Source: Haliclystus octoradiatus (Eukaryota; Cnidaria; Staurozoa; Stauromedusae; Haliclystidae). From it: a stretch of DNA of 64,000 nucleotides. The stretch is from assembly GCA_916610825.1 (NCBI GenBank), contig OU744454.1:707001-771000 (forward strand). The letters run 5' to 3'. The notes under the pieces were generated by a model. It was not told the origin of the DNA. It did not search any database and was given only the letters and a program-made list of their open reading frames with translations. The translations under genes and the position numbers were made by a program. The first letter of the stretch is position 1. Every line of letters starts with the position of its first letter. Shown here piece by piece: positions 46,501 through 63,000 of this stretch.

Positions 46501-49500
46501 CCACTACAAGGCAGGTGACCTTTTTATACAGGTCTGATTCAATAGAAAATATTATATTAGACATTGCAAGAGTGACCACTATAGACAGGTGACCTTTTTA
46601 TACAGGTCTGATTCAATAGAAAATATTATATTAGACATTGCAAGAGTGACCACTATAGACAGGTGACCTTTTTATACAGGTCTGATTCAATAGAAAATAT
46701 TATATTAGACATTGCAAGAGTGACCGCTATAGACAGGTGACCTTTTTATACAGGTCTGATTCAGTAGAAAATATTATTTTAGACATTGCAAGAGTGACCA
46801 CTATAGACAGGTGACCTTTTTATACAGGTCTGATTCAATAGGAAATATTATATTAGACATTGCAAGAGTGACCGCTATAGACAGGTGACCTTTTTATACA
46901 GGTCTGATTCAATAGAAAATATTATATTAGACATTGCAAGAGTGACCACTATAGACAGGTGACCTTTTTATACATGTCTGATTCAATAGAAAATATTATA
47001 TTAGACATTGCAAGAGTAACCACTACAAGGCAGGTGACCTTTTTATACAGGTCTGATTCAGTAGAAAATATTATATTAGACATTGCAAGAGTGACCACTA
47101 CAAGGCAGGTGACCTTTTTATACAGGTCTGATTCAGTAGAAAATATTATATTAGACATTGCAAGAGTTACCACTACAAGGCAGGTGACCTTTTTATACAG
47201 GTCTGATTCAATAGAAAATATTATATTAGACATTGCAAGAGTGACCACTATAGACAGGTGACCTTTTTATACAGGTCTGATTCAATAGAAAATATTATAT
47301 TAGACATTGCAAGAGTGACCACTATAGACAGGTGACCTTTTTATACAGGTCTGATTCAATAGAAAATATTATATTAGACATTGCAAGAGTGACCACTACA
47401 AGGCAGGTGACCTTTTTATACAGGTCTGATTCAATAGAAAATATTATATTAGACATTGCAAGAGTGACCGCTATAGACAGGTGACCTTTTTATACAGGTC
47501 TGATTCAGTAGAAAATATTATTTTAGACATTGCAAGAGTGACCACTATAGACAGGTGACCTTTTTATACAGGTCTGATTCAATAGGAAATATTATATTAG
47601 ACATTGCAAGAGTGACCGCTATAGACAGGTGACCTTTTTATACAGGTCTGATTCAATAGAAAATATTATATTAGACATTGCAAGAGTGGCCACTATAGAC
47701 AGGTGACCTTTTTATACAGGTCTGATTCAATAGAAAATATTATATTAGACATTGCAAGAGTGACCACTACAAGGCAGGTGACCTTTTTATACAGGTCTGA
47801 TTCAGTAGAAAATATTATATTAGACATTGCAAGAGTGACCGCTATAGACAGGTGACCTTTTTATACAGGTCTGATTCAATAGAAAATATTATATTAGACA
47901 TTGCAAGAGTGACCACTACAAGGCAGGTGACCTTTTTATACAGGTCTGATTCAATAGAAAATATTATATTAGACATTGCAAGAGTGACCACTACAAGGCA
48001 GGTGACCTTTTTATACAGGTCTGATTCAATAGAAAATATTATATTAGACATTGCAAGAGTGACCACTACAAGGCAGGTGACCTTTTTATACAGGTCTGAT
48101 TCAATAGAAAATATTATATTAGACATTGCAAGAGTGACCACTATAGACAGGTGACCTTTTTATACAGGTCTGATTCAATAGAAAATATTATATTAGACAT
48201 TGCAAGAGTGACCACTACAAGGCAGGTGACCTTTTTATACAGGTCTGATTCAGTAGAAAATATTATATTAGACATTGCAAGAGTGACCGCTATAGACAGG
48301 TGACCTTTTTATACAGGTCTGATTCAATAGAAAATATTATATTAGACATTGCAAGAGTGACCACTACAAGGCAGGTGACCTTTTTATACAGGTCTGATTC
48401 AATAGAAAATATTATATTAGACATTGCAAGAGTGACCACTACAAGGCAGGTGACCTTTTTATACAGGTCTGATTCAATAGAAAATATTATATTAGACATT
48501 GCAAGAGTGACCACTATAGACAGGTGACCTTTTTATACAGGTCTGATTCAATAGAAAATATTATATTAGACATTGCAAGAGTGACCACTACAAGGCAGGT
48601 GACCTTTTTATACAGGTCTGATTCAGTAGAAAATATTATATTAGACATTGCAAGAGTGACCGCTATAGACAGGTGACTTTTTTATACAGGTCTGATTCAA
48701 TAGAAAATATTATATTAGACATTGCAAGAGTGACCACTACAAGGCAGGTGACCTTTTTATACAGGTCTGATTCAATAGAAAATATTATATTAGACATTGC
48801 AAGAGTGACCACTACAAGGCAGGTGACCTTTTTATACAGGTCTGATTCAATAGAAAATATTATATTAGACATTGCAAGAGTGACCACTATAGACAGGTGA
48901 CCTTTTTATACAGGTCTGATTCAATAGAAAATATTATATTAGACATTGCAAGAGTGACCACTATAGACAGGTGACCTTTTTATACAGGTCTGATTCAATA
49001 GAAAATATTATATTAGACATTGCAAGAGTGACCACTATAGACAGGTGACCTTTTTATACAGGTCTGATTCAATAGAAAATATTATATTAGACATTGTAAG
49101 AGTGACCACTATGTGACTGCTGTATGGAGGTGACCGTTATAACAGGTTTGACTGTAGTTGTTATTTGGTTATTAGGCGGAAATTATACATTAGTTGACAG
49201 ACCCAATGATTTCATGAAAAACCCTGCAGCTGACCAGTGCTCAGACTAAATGTTTTTGTGATCATGCGACTATTCTTAATAACAGCAGAGAAATTTGTCA
49301 GAAATCACAAAATCATGGGTGCAGCGCAGTGTGTTGGTTGTTTAAGGATGGGATGCTAATCAACTGTAGAAATCTAGAAGCTTTATAAATTGTGGCCAGA
49401 ATTAAGATTTGACACAGACGTTTGTATTTGCTGATGCTGGCCTCTATAACACAACGGTTGTCTGATATTCACTATGTAGCCTGGAGACCAAATCAGCAAT

Positions 49501-49801
49501 TGGAGACTCAGACCATCTAGCCCAAAGATCTTTGAGTCAGGCTTATGCAAATGAGTTCATTCCTTTCATCAACCGATGCCTCGAGGGAATATTCCATGCA
49601 GCAGACGTAAACAAACACCTTGGAGTTGGTACTAATGCCAGGCAAAATGCACGGAAATTACCAAGATATGGCTTAGAAATAGCAAAGCTTACAAAACCAT
49701 TACAACAATATTTACTTGATGATACCCCAACGTCAGCTGGGCTGCCATCTCCGACAAAACAAACATCAAATATTGAACAGACTGACTACAGTAATGAATA
49801 A
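36994..49801 (+). CDS. COG8: Conserved oligomeric Golgi complex subunit 8, 576 aa, 13 exons
   Basis: COG8 is part of lobe B of the COG tether that mediates retrograde transport within the Golgi. Exons: 36994-37063, 38931-39005, 39778-39902, 40368-40471, 41002-41068, 41152-41256, 42236-42397, 42611-42662, 42871-43040, 43772-43971, 44113-44194, 44390-44586, 49480-49801, totalling 577 codons. Family blocks: [96 protein letters not shown] and [16 protein letters not shown]. The human protein is slightly longer, mainly in the variable C-terminus. The final-exon acceptor (TGTAG before 49480) is the weakest junction, chosen on phase. Intron 1 carries a MITE with a SINE inside; intron 6 a LINE tail; intron 9 a second SINE family; intron 12 a 4 kb satellite. 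AATAAA at 49813-49818. Confidence 0.95.
37349..38282. mobile_element. MITE-like element with palindromic TIR, copy 2, with a nested SINE (COG8 intron 1)
   Basis: A 934 bp element; the target duplications AAAAATTT (37341-37348) and AAAAATAT (38283-38290) match at 7 of 8 positions. Palindromic TIR cores lie at 37363-37377 (TTCCGGCTGCCGGAA) and 38253-38267 (TTCCGGCAGCCGGAA). The interior matches copy 1 in reverse orientation (for example GAACAGGACCGTCCATCGCC against the inverse in copy 1). A SINE fragment at 37378-37507 accounts for the extra length. Confidence 0.85.
37378..37507 (+). mobile_element. Truncated SINE nested in the MITE, with a duplicated A box
   Basis: TTTAGCTCAGATGG is immediately followed by ATTAGCTCAGATGGCAGAGC, so the A-box segment is present twice. 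The B-box region GTGGTTCAAATCC and CCTTGACTTTATCTGAAAC follow, then homology stops. Only the first third of the 370 bp SINE is present. Confidence 0.75.
38823..38868. repeat. Short 11 bp tandem repeat
   Basis: CTCTTGATATT is repeated about four times in COG8 intron 1, about 60 bp before exon 2. No function is evident. Confidence 0.8.
40507..40800 (-). mobile_element. LINE 3' end with ATG-repeat tail, inverted
   Basis: On the minus strand it ends GGTTTCTGAATAAATGATGATG, the same 3' tail as the copy at 59330-59635, and the preceding 200 bp are AT-rich 3' UTR-like sequence. It sits in COG8 intron 4 just after the exon 4 donor. Confidence 0.6.
41520..42160 (+). mobile_element. LINE remnant with ATCAT tail (COG8 intron 6)
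   Basis: A broken reverse-transcriptase C-terminus ([20 protein letters not shown], then [20 protein letters not shown] across frameshifts) is followed by the 3' tail CCCTGTATCTGCCTGTC, TATGACAAATAAATCATATC and ATATCATATCTTATC. The tail matches the one at 2590-2660. It ends about 75 bp before exon 7. Confidence 0.75.
43185..43330 (+). ncRNA. Hammerhead-ribozyme-like dispersed repeat (copy c)
   Basis: CTGAAGA at 43193-43199 is followed by a possible G-C pair closing helix II (GCG...CAC), GAAA at 43211-43214, mini helix III ACT-CAG-AGT, and GTA at 43221-43223 followed by ACGG. The family tail GCTCTGCTGTTAGCATTGAG and CACTC follows. Of the four cores, this one has the best base pair next to the catalytic core. 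It lies in COG8 intron 9, sense orientation. Confidence 0.45.
43355..43530 (-). mobile_element. tRNA-derived SINE of a second family
   Basis: On the minus strand: GTTGGTGAAGTGGCTAGGGC (A-box-like), GGTCTCCGGTTCAATCCCTG (B box at 43471-43483), then GCGTCAGAAAGGGCATCCGG. The last block resembles a central segment found in SINEs of many animals. It is unrelated in sequence to the other SINE family here. It lies in COG8 intron 9, antisense, close to the hammerhead-like copy. Confidence 0.7.
44300..44355. repeat. Single satellite-related fragment in COG8 intron 11
   Basis: CATAGACAGGTGGCTGCTGT followed by AGGGGTGACCATTATAACAG matches the right end of the 45042-49154 element. It lies in a different intron about 700 bp upstream of the array. 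Confidence 0.55.
45042..49154. repeat. 74/75 bp satellite array within a TIR-bounded element (COG8 intron 12)
   Basis: About 54 head-to-tail units of GACAGGTGACCTTTTTATAC + AGGTCTGATTCAATAGAAAA + TATTATATTAGACATTGCAA + GAGTGACCACTATA. Two unit types differ at the junction: ACTATAGACAGG (74 bp) and ACTACAAGGCAGG (75 bp). The array starts after CAGTGTAACCTGTATATAAC and ends before GGTGACCGTTATAACAGG plus TTTGACTG. These outer ends are inverted copies and both are flanked by TA (45040-45041, 49155-49156), as expected for a non-autonomous DNA transposon whose core has expanded. Fragments of the same unit are dispersed in the window. Confidence 0.92.
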
Positions 49802-49812
49802 TTTGACGACCA

Positions 49813-49818
49813 AATAAA
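49813..49818 (+). terminator. AATAAA signal of COG8
   Basis: It lies 12 bp after the COG8 stop codon. The converging ANKRD42 gene has its own signal at 50173-50178 on the minus strand. I see nothing else in the 466 bp between the two stop codons. Confidence 0.5.
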
Positions 49819-50172
49819 TAATTGTAAAATTTAGAATATCATAAAATTAATTTAATTTAAGAACTAACCAATTGATACTATAATTATCAAATTGATAGTA
49901 AGATCAATGTTATGCTGAATGTTAGATTGAAGTTGTAGATAAATATGAATAAGAGTTTAGTATCATGTAGTATACAATTAAAGAGGCAACATTGATCGGC
50001 GGTCGCTACAAGCTTAAATAAGCTTAGCGTAGTTCAACGATCAATGTCCGTCATGGCTTCAAGTTTCAGTATGGTTTCTGCAACGGTAACCGCAATGTAG
50101 GCTCGCACGCTACTCTATGCGCTTAGAGCGAACCGGTCATTTGTGCCCCTTTAAGGACAGGTTTGATGTATT

Positions 50173-50178
50173 TTTATT
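50173..50178 (-). terminator. AATAAA signal of ANKRD42
   Basis: TTTATT on the plus strand, 90 bp downstream of the ANKRD42 stop codon. It is the only canonical signal near that end. Confidence 0.45.
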
Positions 50179-50267
50179 CAATTCAAAGCAAACAATAAAT
50201 CTATTAAACGCAATTGATATTCTTGTTGATAATGTGACCGTTTTATAAATTATAATTTTTATATTAT

Positions 50268-56661
<6,394 letters not shown>

Positions 56662-57031
56662 ATCAGTAGATTAGCTATTTAAGCTTATCAGAACCAGCTG
56701 TACCATATTGTTACTGTAAGCGTGATTTCAAAACCAATCTTAAATTTTAGCTAACCGTTCTTCTCTTCAGTTTTTGTTTACTTTGGTTGCCATGTGGAGA
56801 GCGGAATGTTGTTGATATTTATTGATGTCAATAAAATTCAAGATGGGGACCGTCACCAAAGAGAGGCTAATATATCTCAATTTGTTTCCCGCCAATTTTA
56901 ACAGCTCCTACAGCTCCCGCTAATTTAAACGGTATGCAGTTCACAGTACGAAATGTAAAAATATGAAAGGCAAAATTTAATCACTCAAATTTTGTCAAAA
57001 AGAAAATTATTCCAAATTTGTTCAATTTCAA
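56662..57031. other. Spacer between ANKRD42 and the transporter gene
   Basis: Both genes read leftward; this 370 bp holds the ANKRD42 promoter and the transporter 3' end. I recognise no other feature. Confidence 0.4.
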
Positions 57032-58450
57032 CTAACTTGTAATGTCCTGCTGTTTAATTAATTCTATTCTTGAACCAATTCTACTTCTCAAAGGAATTAA
57101 TACAAATATAGAAATTACAGATAAGCCAATCATAATTGAACCTAAGATATGTAGCTGTTCGAATAACATAGCACCGATCAGAGGCGCACTTATTAAAGCG
57201 ATTTTATTAGCAAAGAAGATTGCTGATGCACTAGCACCTTGGAATTTCTTGTGAACAACTTTTGTGCTAAGCGATTTACCAGCGATCATATTAAAAGGTA
57301 GATAAAGTCCTGCGATGATCGCAGATCCTGCAACGATCGCAACAGCAACAGTAAAGTCATGTCTTGAGTACTGGAGCGAAATGTATATTGCACCATATGC
57401 AACTTTACCAAACGCGGCCATTACCATCATTGTAATGTCGTTGATCCCACGTCCAAACGTCCAGAGAATAAAAAGTGACATTGCTACAGTAACCGCTACC
57501 GCACTGTATGTGAGTGAAAGCTGCCACTCACCTAGATGTAAGTCTTCTTTAAATAGTAACGGCGTTACTGTGGAAGATGTCGCATGGATGAAAACTAATA
57601 ATGAATTACAGATGAAAATAGCACAGCATTCAGGTCTCCATAATTCCGAGAAGATCTCTTTCATAGATGGAGCTTGTTTTTCTCTTCTATCATCGAAACA
57701 TAGACTGCTCTCTTTTTCGTTGTCGTTTGTTGTCAGCAATGGAGTTCCATCGTCTGTAGAATCTGCACCAGGATTGAGCATTTTATTTAATGCAGTTTTA
57801 TCGTTTGATTCGATAGCTTTTGAAATGTCAGTCAAGTAAACGTGACTCAAGATTACAGTCAGAATCCATATAAATGCCATTATCACACACGGGGCATTTC
57901 CGTAGAATATATGCCAATCACCGATCCAGAAATCAATGTTTTCTGTGGCTAAATTTGAAACGGGGCCCAGGGTGTGTCCAAGCATACGGCCACCTTCTAG
58001 CAATGCAATCATGGGTGTTCTTTTTGACGCTGGGAAAATTAAAGCTATTTCACTGAGTGCTACAACGAGAAACGATTCTCCAAACCCTGCGATTAATCGT
58101 CCAATCAGCGGAAAGTGCATCGAAAAATGAAGAGCATAAACAATATTACCTACCACCTCTAATAAATTGGTGATTAAAAGTAATCGTTTAACTCGTAGCG
58201 TTCGATCGAACAGATGACCAAAGATAGGCAGTGACACGATGCCTGAAATGTGCATTGCTGAAATTACCAACCCGAAATACCAGAATGATGCATTCATCGA
58301 TTTGAGATAGAGCCATGCTGTGGGACGCACTATAGATACTTCAATTCCGTGCATAAAGAAGCGCCAAATGAATATCGCAACTACAAGTCTCCGTTTCTTC
58401 ACAAAGTTTTTGTTACCCTCTAGCTTCAAGAGGAATTCTTCTCGCGTCAT
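57032..58450 (-). CDS. Major facilitator superfamily transporter, MFSD8-like, 472 aa, intronless
   Basis: A single open frame encodes a membrane protein with about 12 hydrophobic helices in two halves joined by a charged central loop. Start MTREEFLLKLEGNKNFVKKR, then IFIWRFFMHGIEVSIVRPTA. The first half contains GHLFDRTLRVKRLLL, matching the MFS loop 2-3 signature (G-x3-D-R-x-G/L-R-R), and LIGRLIAGFGES after it. The arrangement and the IV(R/Q)PTAWLY...MNA region resemble MFSD8/CLN7-type proteins, which are lysosomal membrane chloride channels or transporters in vertebrates. In the central loop, DGTPLL fits the acidic dileucine [DE]xxxL[LI] lysosome-sorting motif. The substrate is unknown. Absence of introns, unlike most neighbours, hints at a retrocopy. 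It might equally be a related MFS subfamily, so no symbol is assigned. Confidence 0.88.
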   Translation of the reverse strand: MTREEFLLKLEGNKNFVKKRRLVVAIFIWRFFMHGIEVSIVRPTAWLYLKSMNASFWYFGLVISAMHISGIVSLPIFGHLFDRTLRVKRLLLITNLLEVVGNIVYALHFSMHFPLIGRLIAGFGESFLVVALSEIALIFPASKRTPMIALLEGGRMLGHTLGPVSNLATENIDFWIGDWHIFYGNAPCVIMAFIWILTVILSHVYLTDISKAIESNDKTALNKMLNPGADSTDDGTPLLTTNDNEKESSLCFDDRREKQAPSMKEIFSELWRPECCAIFICNSLLVFIHATSSTVTPLLFKEDLHLGEWQLSLTYSAVAVTVAMSLFILWTFGRGINDITMMVMAAFGKVAYGAIYISLQYSRHDFTVAVAIVAGSAIIAGLYLPFNMIAGKSLSTKVVHKKFQGASASAIFFANKIALISAPLIGAMLFEQLHILGSIMIGLSVISIFVLIPLRSRIGSRIELIKQQDITS

Positions 58451-58780
58451 TCTTGTCTTAATATAGTTATCTGCAGTAAGATTTGATTATCATTTATTCA
58501 ATATCGAAACCGATCTTCAGTTTGTGATTACTGATTAGATTAATATTTCCGTTTGTATGATGCTTGCAATGACATATAGGTGCTAGCTGATAATTAACAC
58601 GTCACTGTTGTGTATAAACCAAAAATAATAATAATTATTTATTATAATTAAATGGCGTTTGATATAGCAGTGCCTATACATATCTTCAAGTTGCTAATAC
58701 TCATTAATTTCAACTCCAGTGTCAACTGTCATTTAAACTAATTAATCTCAATAACATTCTTTAATTAACACAACCTGAAC

Positions 58781-59040
58781 CCCTGGGAGGTGGTACTTCA
58801 ATATTTTTTAGATGGGGGTGTGTCATTTTCAAAAATTGAGGAAACCCCTTAAATTTCACAGCAAGTGAAGAGGGAGACCCTAAGATTTCATGTTTTTACG
58901 AGTAAAACGAAGGAAAAGTTCTAAAAATTTCGGAAAATCTCTAAATTGACACCCTAAAATTTCACAGGACTTTGGAAAAAGGCACCCCATAAAAACGGCA
59001 CGTCCCCGTAAAGCCAATGTATGGAAGTCCCCCCTGGGAC
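58781..59040. mobile_element. MITE-like element with CCCAGGGGGG ends, second copy
   Basis: The left end CCCCTGGGAGGTGGTACTTC and the right end GGAAGTCCCCCCTGGG (near 59022-59038) are inverted relatives; inside them are GATGGGGGTGTG and GGCACGTCCCCGTAAAG. This matches the 11950-12265 family. Confidence 0.6.
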
Positions 59041-59299
59041 CTGAACACAACGCTCGTACTATGCAAAATCTTCGTTTTCCCGTTAGGTGCCCAAGTGGCA
59101 CTTTCAATACCAACCTAAATACCAACCATCAGGAAATATTGGTTATTGATTTTGGTGTATCACTTCCAGTGTAGGGTAGGGATCTAGAAAATCTCTAAAT
59201 TTGGCGGACCCCAGTACGAAAAGGAAGAGATTTTTGAGAACCCCTAATTTTTCAAACGTCCAAATACCACTAGCACTCGATCCCATTCCCATAATGACA

Positions 59300-59635
59300 T
59301 CTACATCAAGTCGAGCCATCGCCATTCATATCAATACACTGGCGCTCACAAATGGAATGATCTGCCGTCTACAATGAAGAAAGTCTCAAAAAGGACCGGT
59401 TTTAAATGTCTCATCAAGAACCATTTGATGAAATGATAAAACTTTATTTAATTAACTCTCTAGTTTTTATTTTTGTAAATACTAAAATTTACCCCTTATA
59501 TTTGTTAATGTTTTATTTCCTACTTATATATATGTATGTTGTAATGTATAGCCTAATCAGTCCTTTGAAAAAAAGTTATGTATAACTTAAAGGTTTCTGA
59601 ATAAATGATGATGATGATGATGATGATGATGGCTT
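59300..59635 (+). mobile_element. LINE 3' end with (ATG)n tail
   Basis: A short frame reading GAHKWNDLPSTMKKVSKRTG then FKCLIKNHLMK-stop is the typical extreme C-terminus of non-LTR retrotransposon polymerases (x-WN-x-LP). AT-rich 3' UTR and GGTTTCTGAATAAATGATG follow, then the ATG tract at 59607-59631. It is 5' truncated, as is usual. Confidence 0.75.
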
Positions 59636-60021
59636 TTTAACGGGTTCTGTTCTGTCATGTCGAACGTATTGACATTATTTAATTTTGATCAGGTGTGTAA
59701 TATTAAACATTTAGTTACAATAAAACATTACGGTGCAAATCATCCTATCGTGTGTCATGTTATTTACTTTTCATGTTATTTATCTATTGTGTTATATGGT
59801 TGTCATTTTGATGAAGATCAAGCTTTCTTTGTTGTCATATTCAAAAGCACATGCAGCGAGGCGCGAAACCTCGTCTTTTATTTAAGAAAGGAAGATTTTG
59901 ATTGGTTGTTGAAATAAGGGGAAGTGTTCTGCTGAAAAATTTTACTTTCGGATGAAAAACGTAATTTTAAAATTTACAAATAGCTGTGATGCAGTAAAGT
60001 TGTACAATTTTATTCCACATC

Positions 60022-63000
60022 ATGGCTACAAGAACAACCATTTTTAATTTATTATCAATAGCTTCGCTTTTACTTTTATTTCCTTTATGCTCTTGTGATG
60101 ATGAAAATTTAACAGTTATTAAAACTTTAGAAGACTTTCAAATTTTGCGTACTCATCCTGGGGGGAGTATTGTCTATTTTATTGGCTTTGAAGGTGAGTG
60201 TGATATAGTTTAATGATTTGTTGAGTTTAACTGATTTATTACTAAATTTTCATCTTATTCCAGGGAATAATCTCAATTCAGTGATAAACCATAATTTTAT
60301 CAGTAAAAATGATTTGTTTGTTTGCTTACTTTCTTGCAAACTTGGAGGATACTCCGATACATGACAAGAATCATGATTTGTACTTTTTGTCTCCACGTGT
60401 CTTCAAATTGTTTGTCATATGTCATAATAATATTGCTAGATGTGAAACTGTGACACTGTAGTCAATTAGTCAATGATGCAAAAGCTAAATAAACGCTACT
60501 TTTTATTATTGTAAGTTGTAAAGTATGAGATTCCATTTAGATCAATGTTCATATGTTGTTTTGCAAAGGGCCATAAGCAAAGTTTGAGGATAAAGGTGTT
60601 AATACATAATAGTTATGCTTATTTCTCAAGACTAGCGTTTGAATAAAGTAAGATTTTAAATTAATGAGAATACAGTAGTATCAATTAATCTGTTGTAAAT
60701 TGCTTATATCTCTCAATCCTTCAATATGTTATTGACTGAAATGCAACCCTGCCTGTCTGTGTTTAAACTCAGTATATTGAAAGTGTAATCCTTACTTAGA
60801 GCAAATATACCATGTCCCAAAAATGATTTAAACCTAAATTTAAGGAATGATTTGCCTTTCACACATCATTTTTCTACTGATTAAAATTTTCGTTCCTAGC
60901 CAGCTAGTCAAGTGTTCGCTACACTAATAGAGTCTGTTACCTACTGACGCTGTAAACAATTTCTACTAAAATTGTAATGTACATACTAATGTACATAAAT
61001 GTTTGTCAAACGAAATTAAAAAAATTATAGCAACATTTGTATTTGTTGTACTGTAATAGAGAGGATCACATTATTTACATTCTGCCACCAGTATAAATTA
61101 CAAAAAACAGATTGGATTAAAAACTTAATCCGGATAGCACACCAAAGGATCAAACGATTAATCCTAATAACGGATTGTTAGCTACACATCGCTGAACAAG
61201 AATTCATAACTTCTGATGAGGGAGATTTACACATTTTCTTTTTGTGTTTTTATTAATAATGTTTTCTTCTTATTCTATCACAGATAAAGTTGATCATAAA
61301 TTAGTAGATAACTTGAAATCAGCTGCTGAAGACTTGGAAAATTACAATGTCAAAGTTGCATATGTAAGTCAAGTATCCTAATTGTCTGTCATTATATCGA
61401 TCTAATAATAAATTTTAAGGATAGCAAGAAAAAGTTAATTATTATGTCGGTTTGATTAATATTTATATTTCACCCTTTGCCTGTCAGCAACTTGTTTCTG
61501 GTACGACACACCTGAAAACCTGTTATGTAGGACCTGTTGCTCCCCAGGGGCACATTCTCACCCTGACCCTACTCTGTGATCAGGGGCTAGAATTTCCCCG
61601 AAAAGGGGGCTAATTCTGTCGTCATATGAATTTTGTAGGAAATGTATTAGAAAACACATACGTGCAGTAGGCTTCCAAAAACTTTACCTACAATCAAAAT
61701 GTACTTGCACATAAAAGATGTATTTCATTAATATATCATAATATATATATAGGACTAATAACATAGGGCTGACCAGAATACCGAAAGCTCCTCTATTATT
61801 AAGTTTAATTCAATAATTAATCAAGCATTACTCAATTAGAAATTAGATGTGAAAGAAAGCTTGGGTAATCGGGTTATGCTTCAAATTTAAAATGGGAACT
61901 CATTGAATAGTATGTTTCAAATAAATAAATAAATAAATATTGTAAGATCATTTTTTTTAATTATCTGTCTGTTTGTGTTTGTAGTCACAATGTCAAAAGG
62001 ATAGTAAGATATTGCATTGTCTCCAGGAGAGTGCTGTTTTTGCAGTGAGGTAATGTAACACCTGTATGCTATTAACAATATACAAAAACAAATTTACTTT
62101 TTAAAATAAAAAATGCCCAGAACATGTCGCTTAAAAACATTGTAGGCCGATGCATGTGTTGCTCTTAACACCTGGAAATATGTATTTTTTTCTTACTTTG
62201 CTGATCAAATATGTGAAAGTGTGTTGTTGGATTATTACCATAACGATTATTTTTTATGTTGAATAGTTGCAGAGAAATACACCTTATTGTTTTACTCTAA
62301 GCCTCTATTTCAGAGAGACTAAATAGAGGCTCTTCACAAGTATTGTAGCAAGCATTACTAAGATAAAGTATGCCCTATTTGGAAACCAAACAGCTTGTTT
62401 ATTGGAGCAACAAAGTTTAAAATAGGCTACTAAAAGGTGTGCGTCGGATCAGTTTTTTGAAAAGCGACCATGGGCATAAACCATTTGTAATCCGAATGTG
62501 ATCCGAATTTGAGAATAAAAATGTTTTCATAGTTAGAGCTGATTAGAACATGATTTAATCATTTGAGTTATGCGATCAATGTCATCATTAATTTGATTGC
62601 TTATTTCAAAAACAGTACATACTTTAAAACATTCTCTCAAAATCAGATAAATTAATCAAGCAGCATTCCGATGTGATCAGGAAAGCTGAAATTCAAATTT
62701 TATAATCCAATCCTAAATCCTGTTGGATCCGGATCGGATTTGCACGTTCCTTCAAAACCATGTCCGTCCTACTTAATATGAGTGCCAAGCAAAGGTTATG
62801 CCTTCTAATTTTAACTGTTGTTTCTTTTAGTGAAAATGATGCTCAAACGCTTTACATCCCATCATTACATTCTGAAGATGCAATTGTTGCTCACACACTA
62901 CAGTAAGTTGAAGGCTATTCAATATCTTATTTTCATTACGGTATTAATTTAGTATTTCAACACCATTAATAGCTTCAGAAGACTCTTAAATATTTTAGTG

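Larger units (their letters stand above)
58451..60021. other. Divergent spacer between the MFS gene and TXNDC16
   Basis: Besides the CCCAGG-ended MITE and the LINE 3' end, no exon or RNA gene is recognisable. A 261 bp open frame at 59657-59917 has no supporting splice or similarity evidence. Confidence 0.4.

Noticed and set aside
45326..48900. Many 75-100 residue frames with a 25-residue periodic peptide on both strands
   Set aside because: 75 bp satellite units stay in frame and are open on both strands; 74 bp units break the frame. This is expected from the repeat and not evidence for coding.
45042..49154. CRISPR-like array
   Set aside because: The units are contiguous, with no unique spacers, in an animal intron.
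57042..57839. Plus-strand frames opposite the MFS transporter
   Set aside because: Antisense shadows of a membrane-protein gene.
59657..59917. 86-residue plus-strand frame before TXNDC16
   Set aside because: No recognisable similarity, no signal or domain, and no splice or regulatory support.
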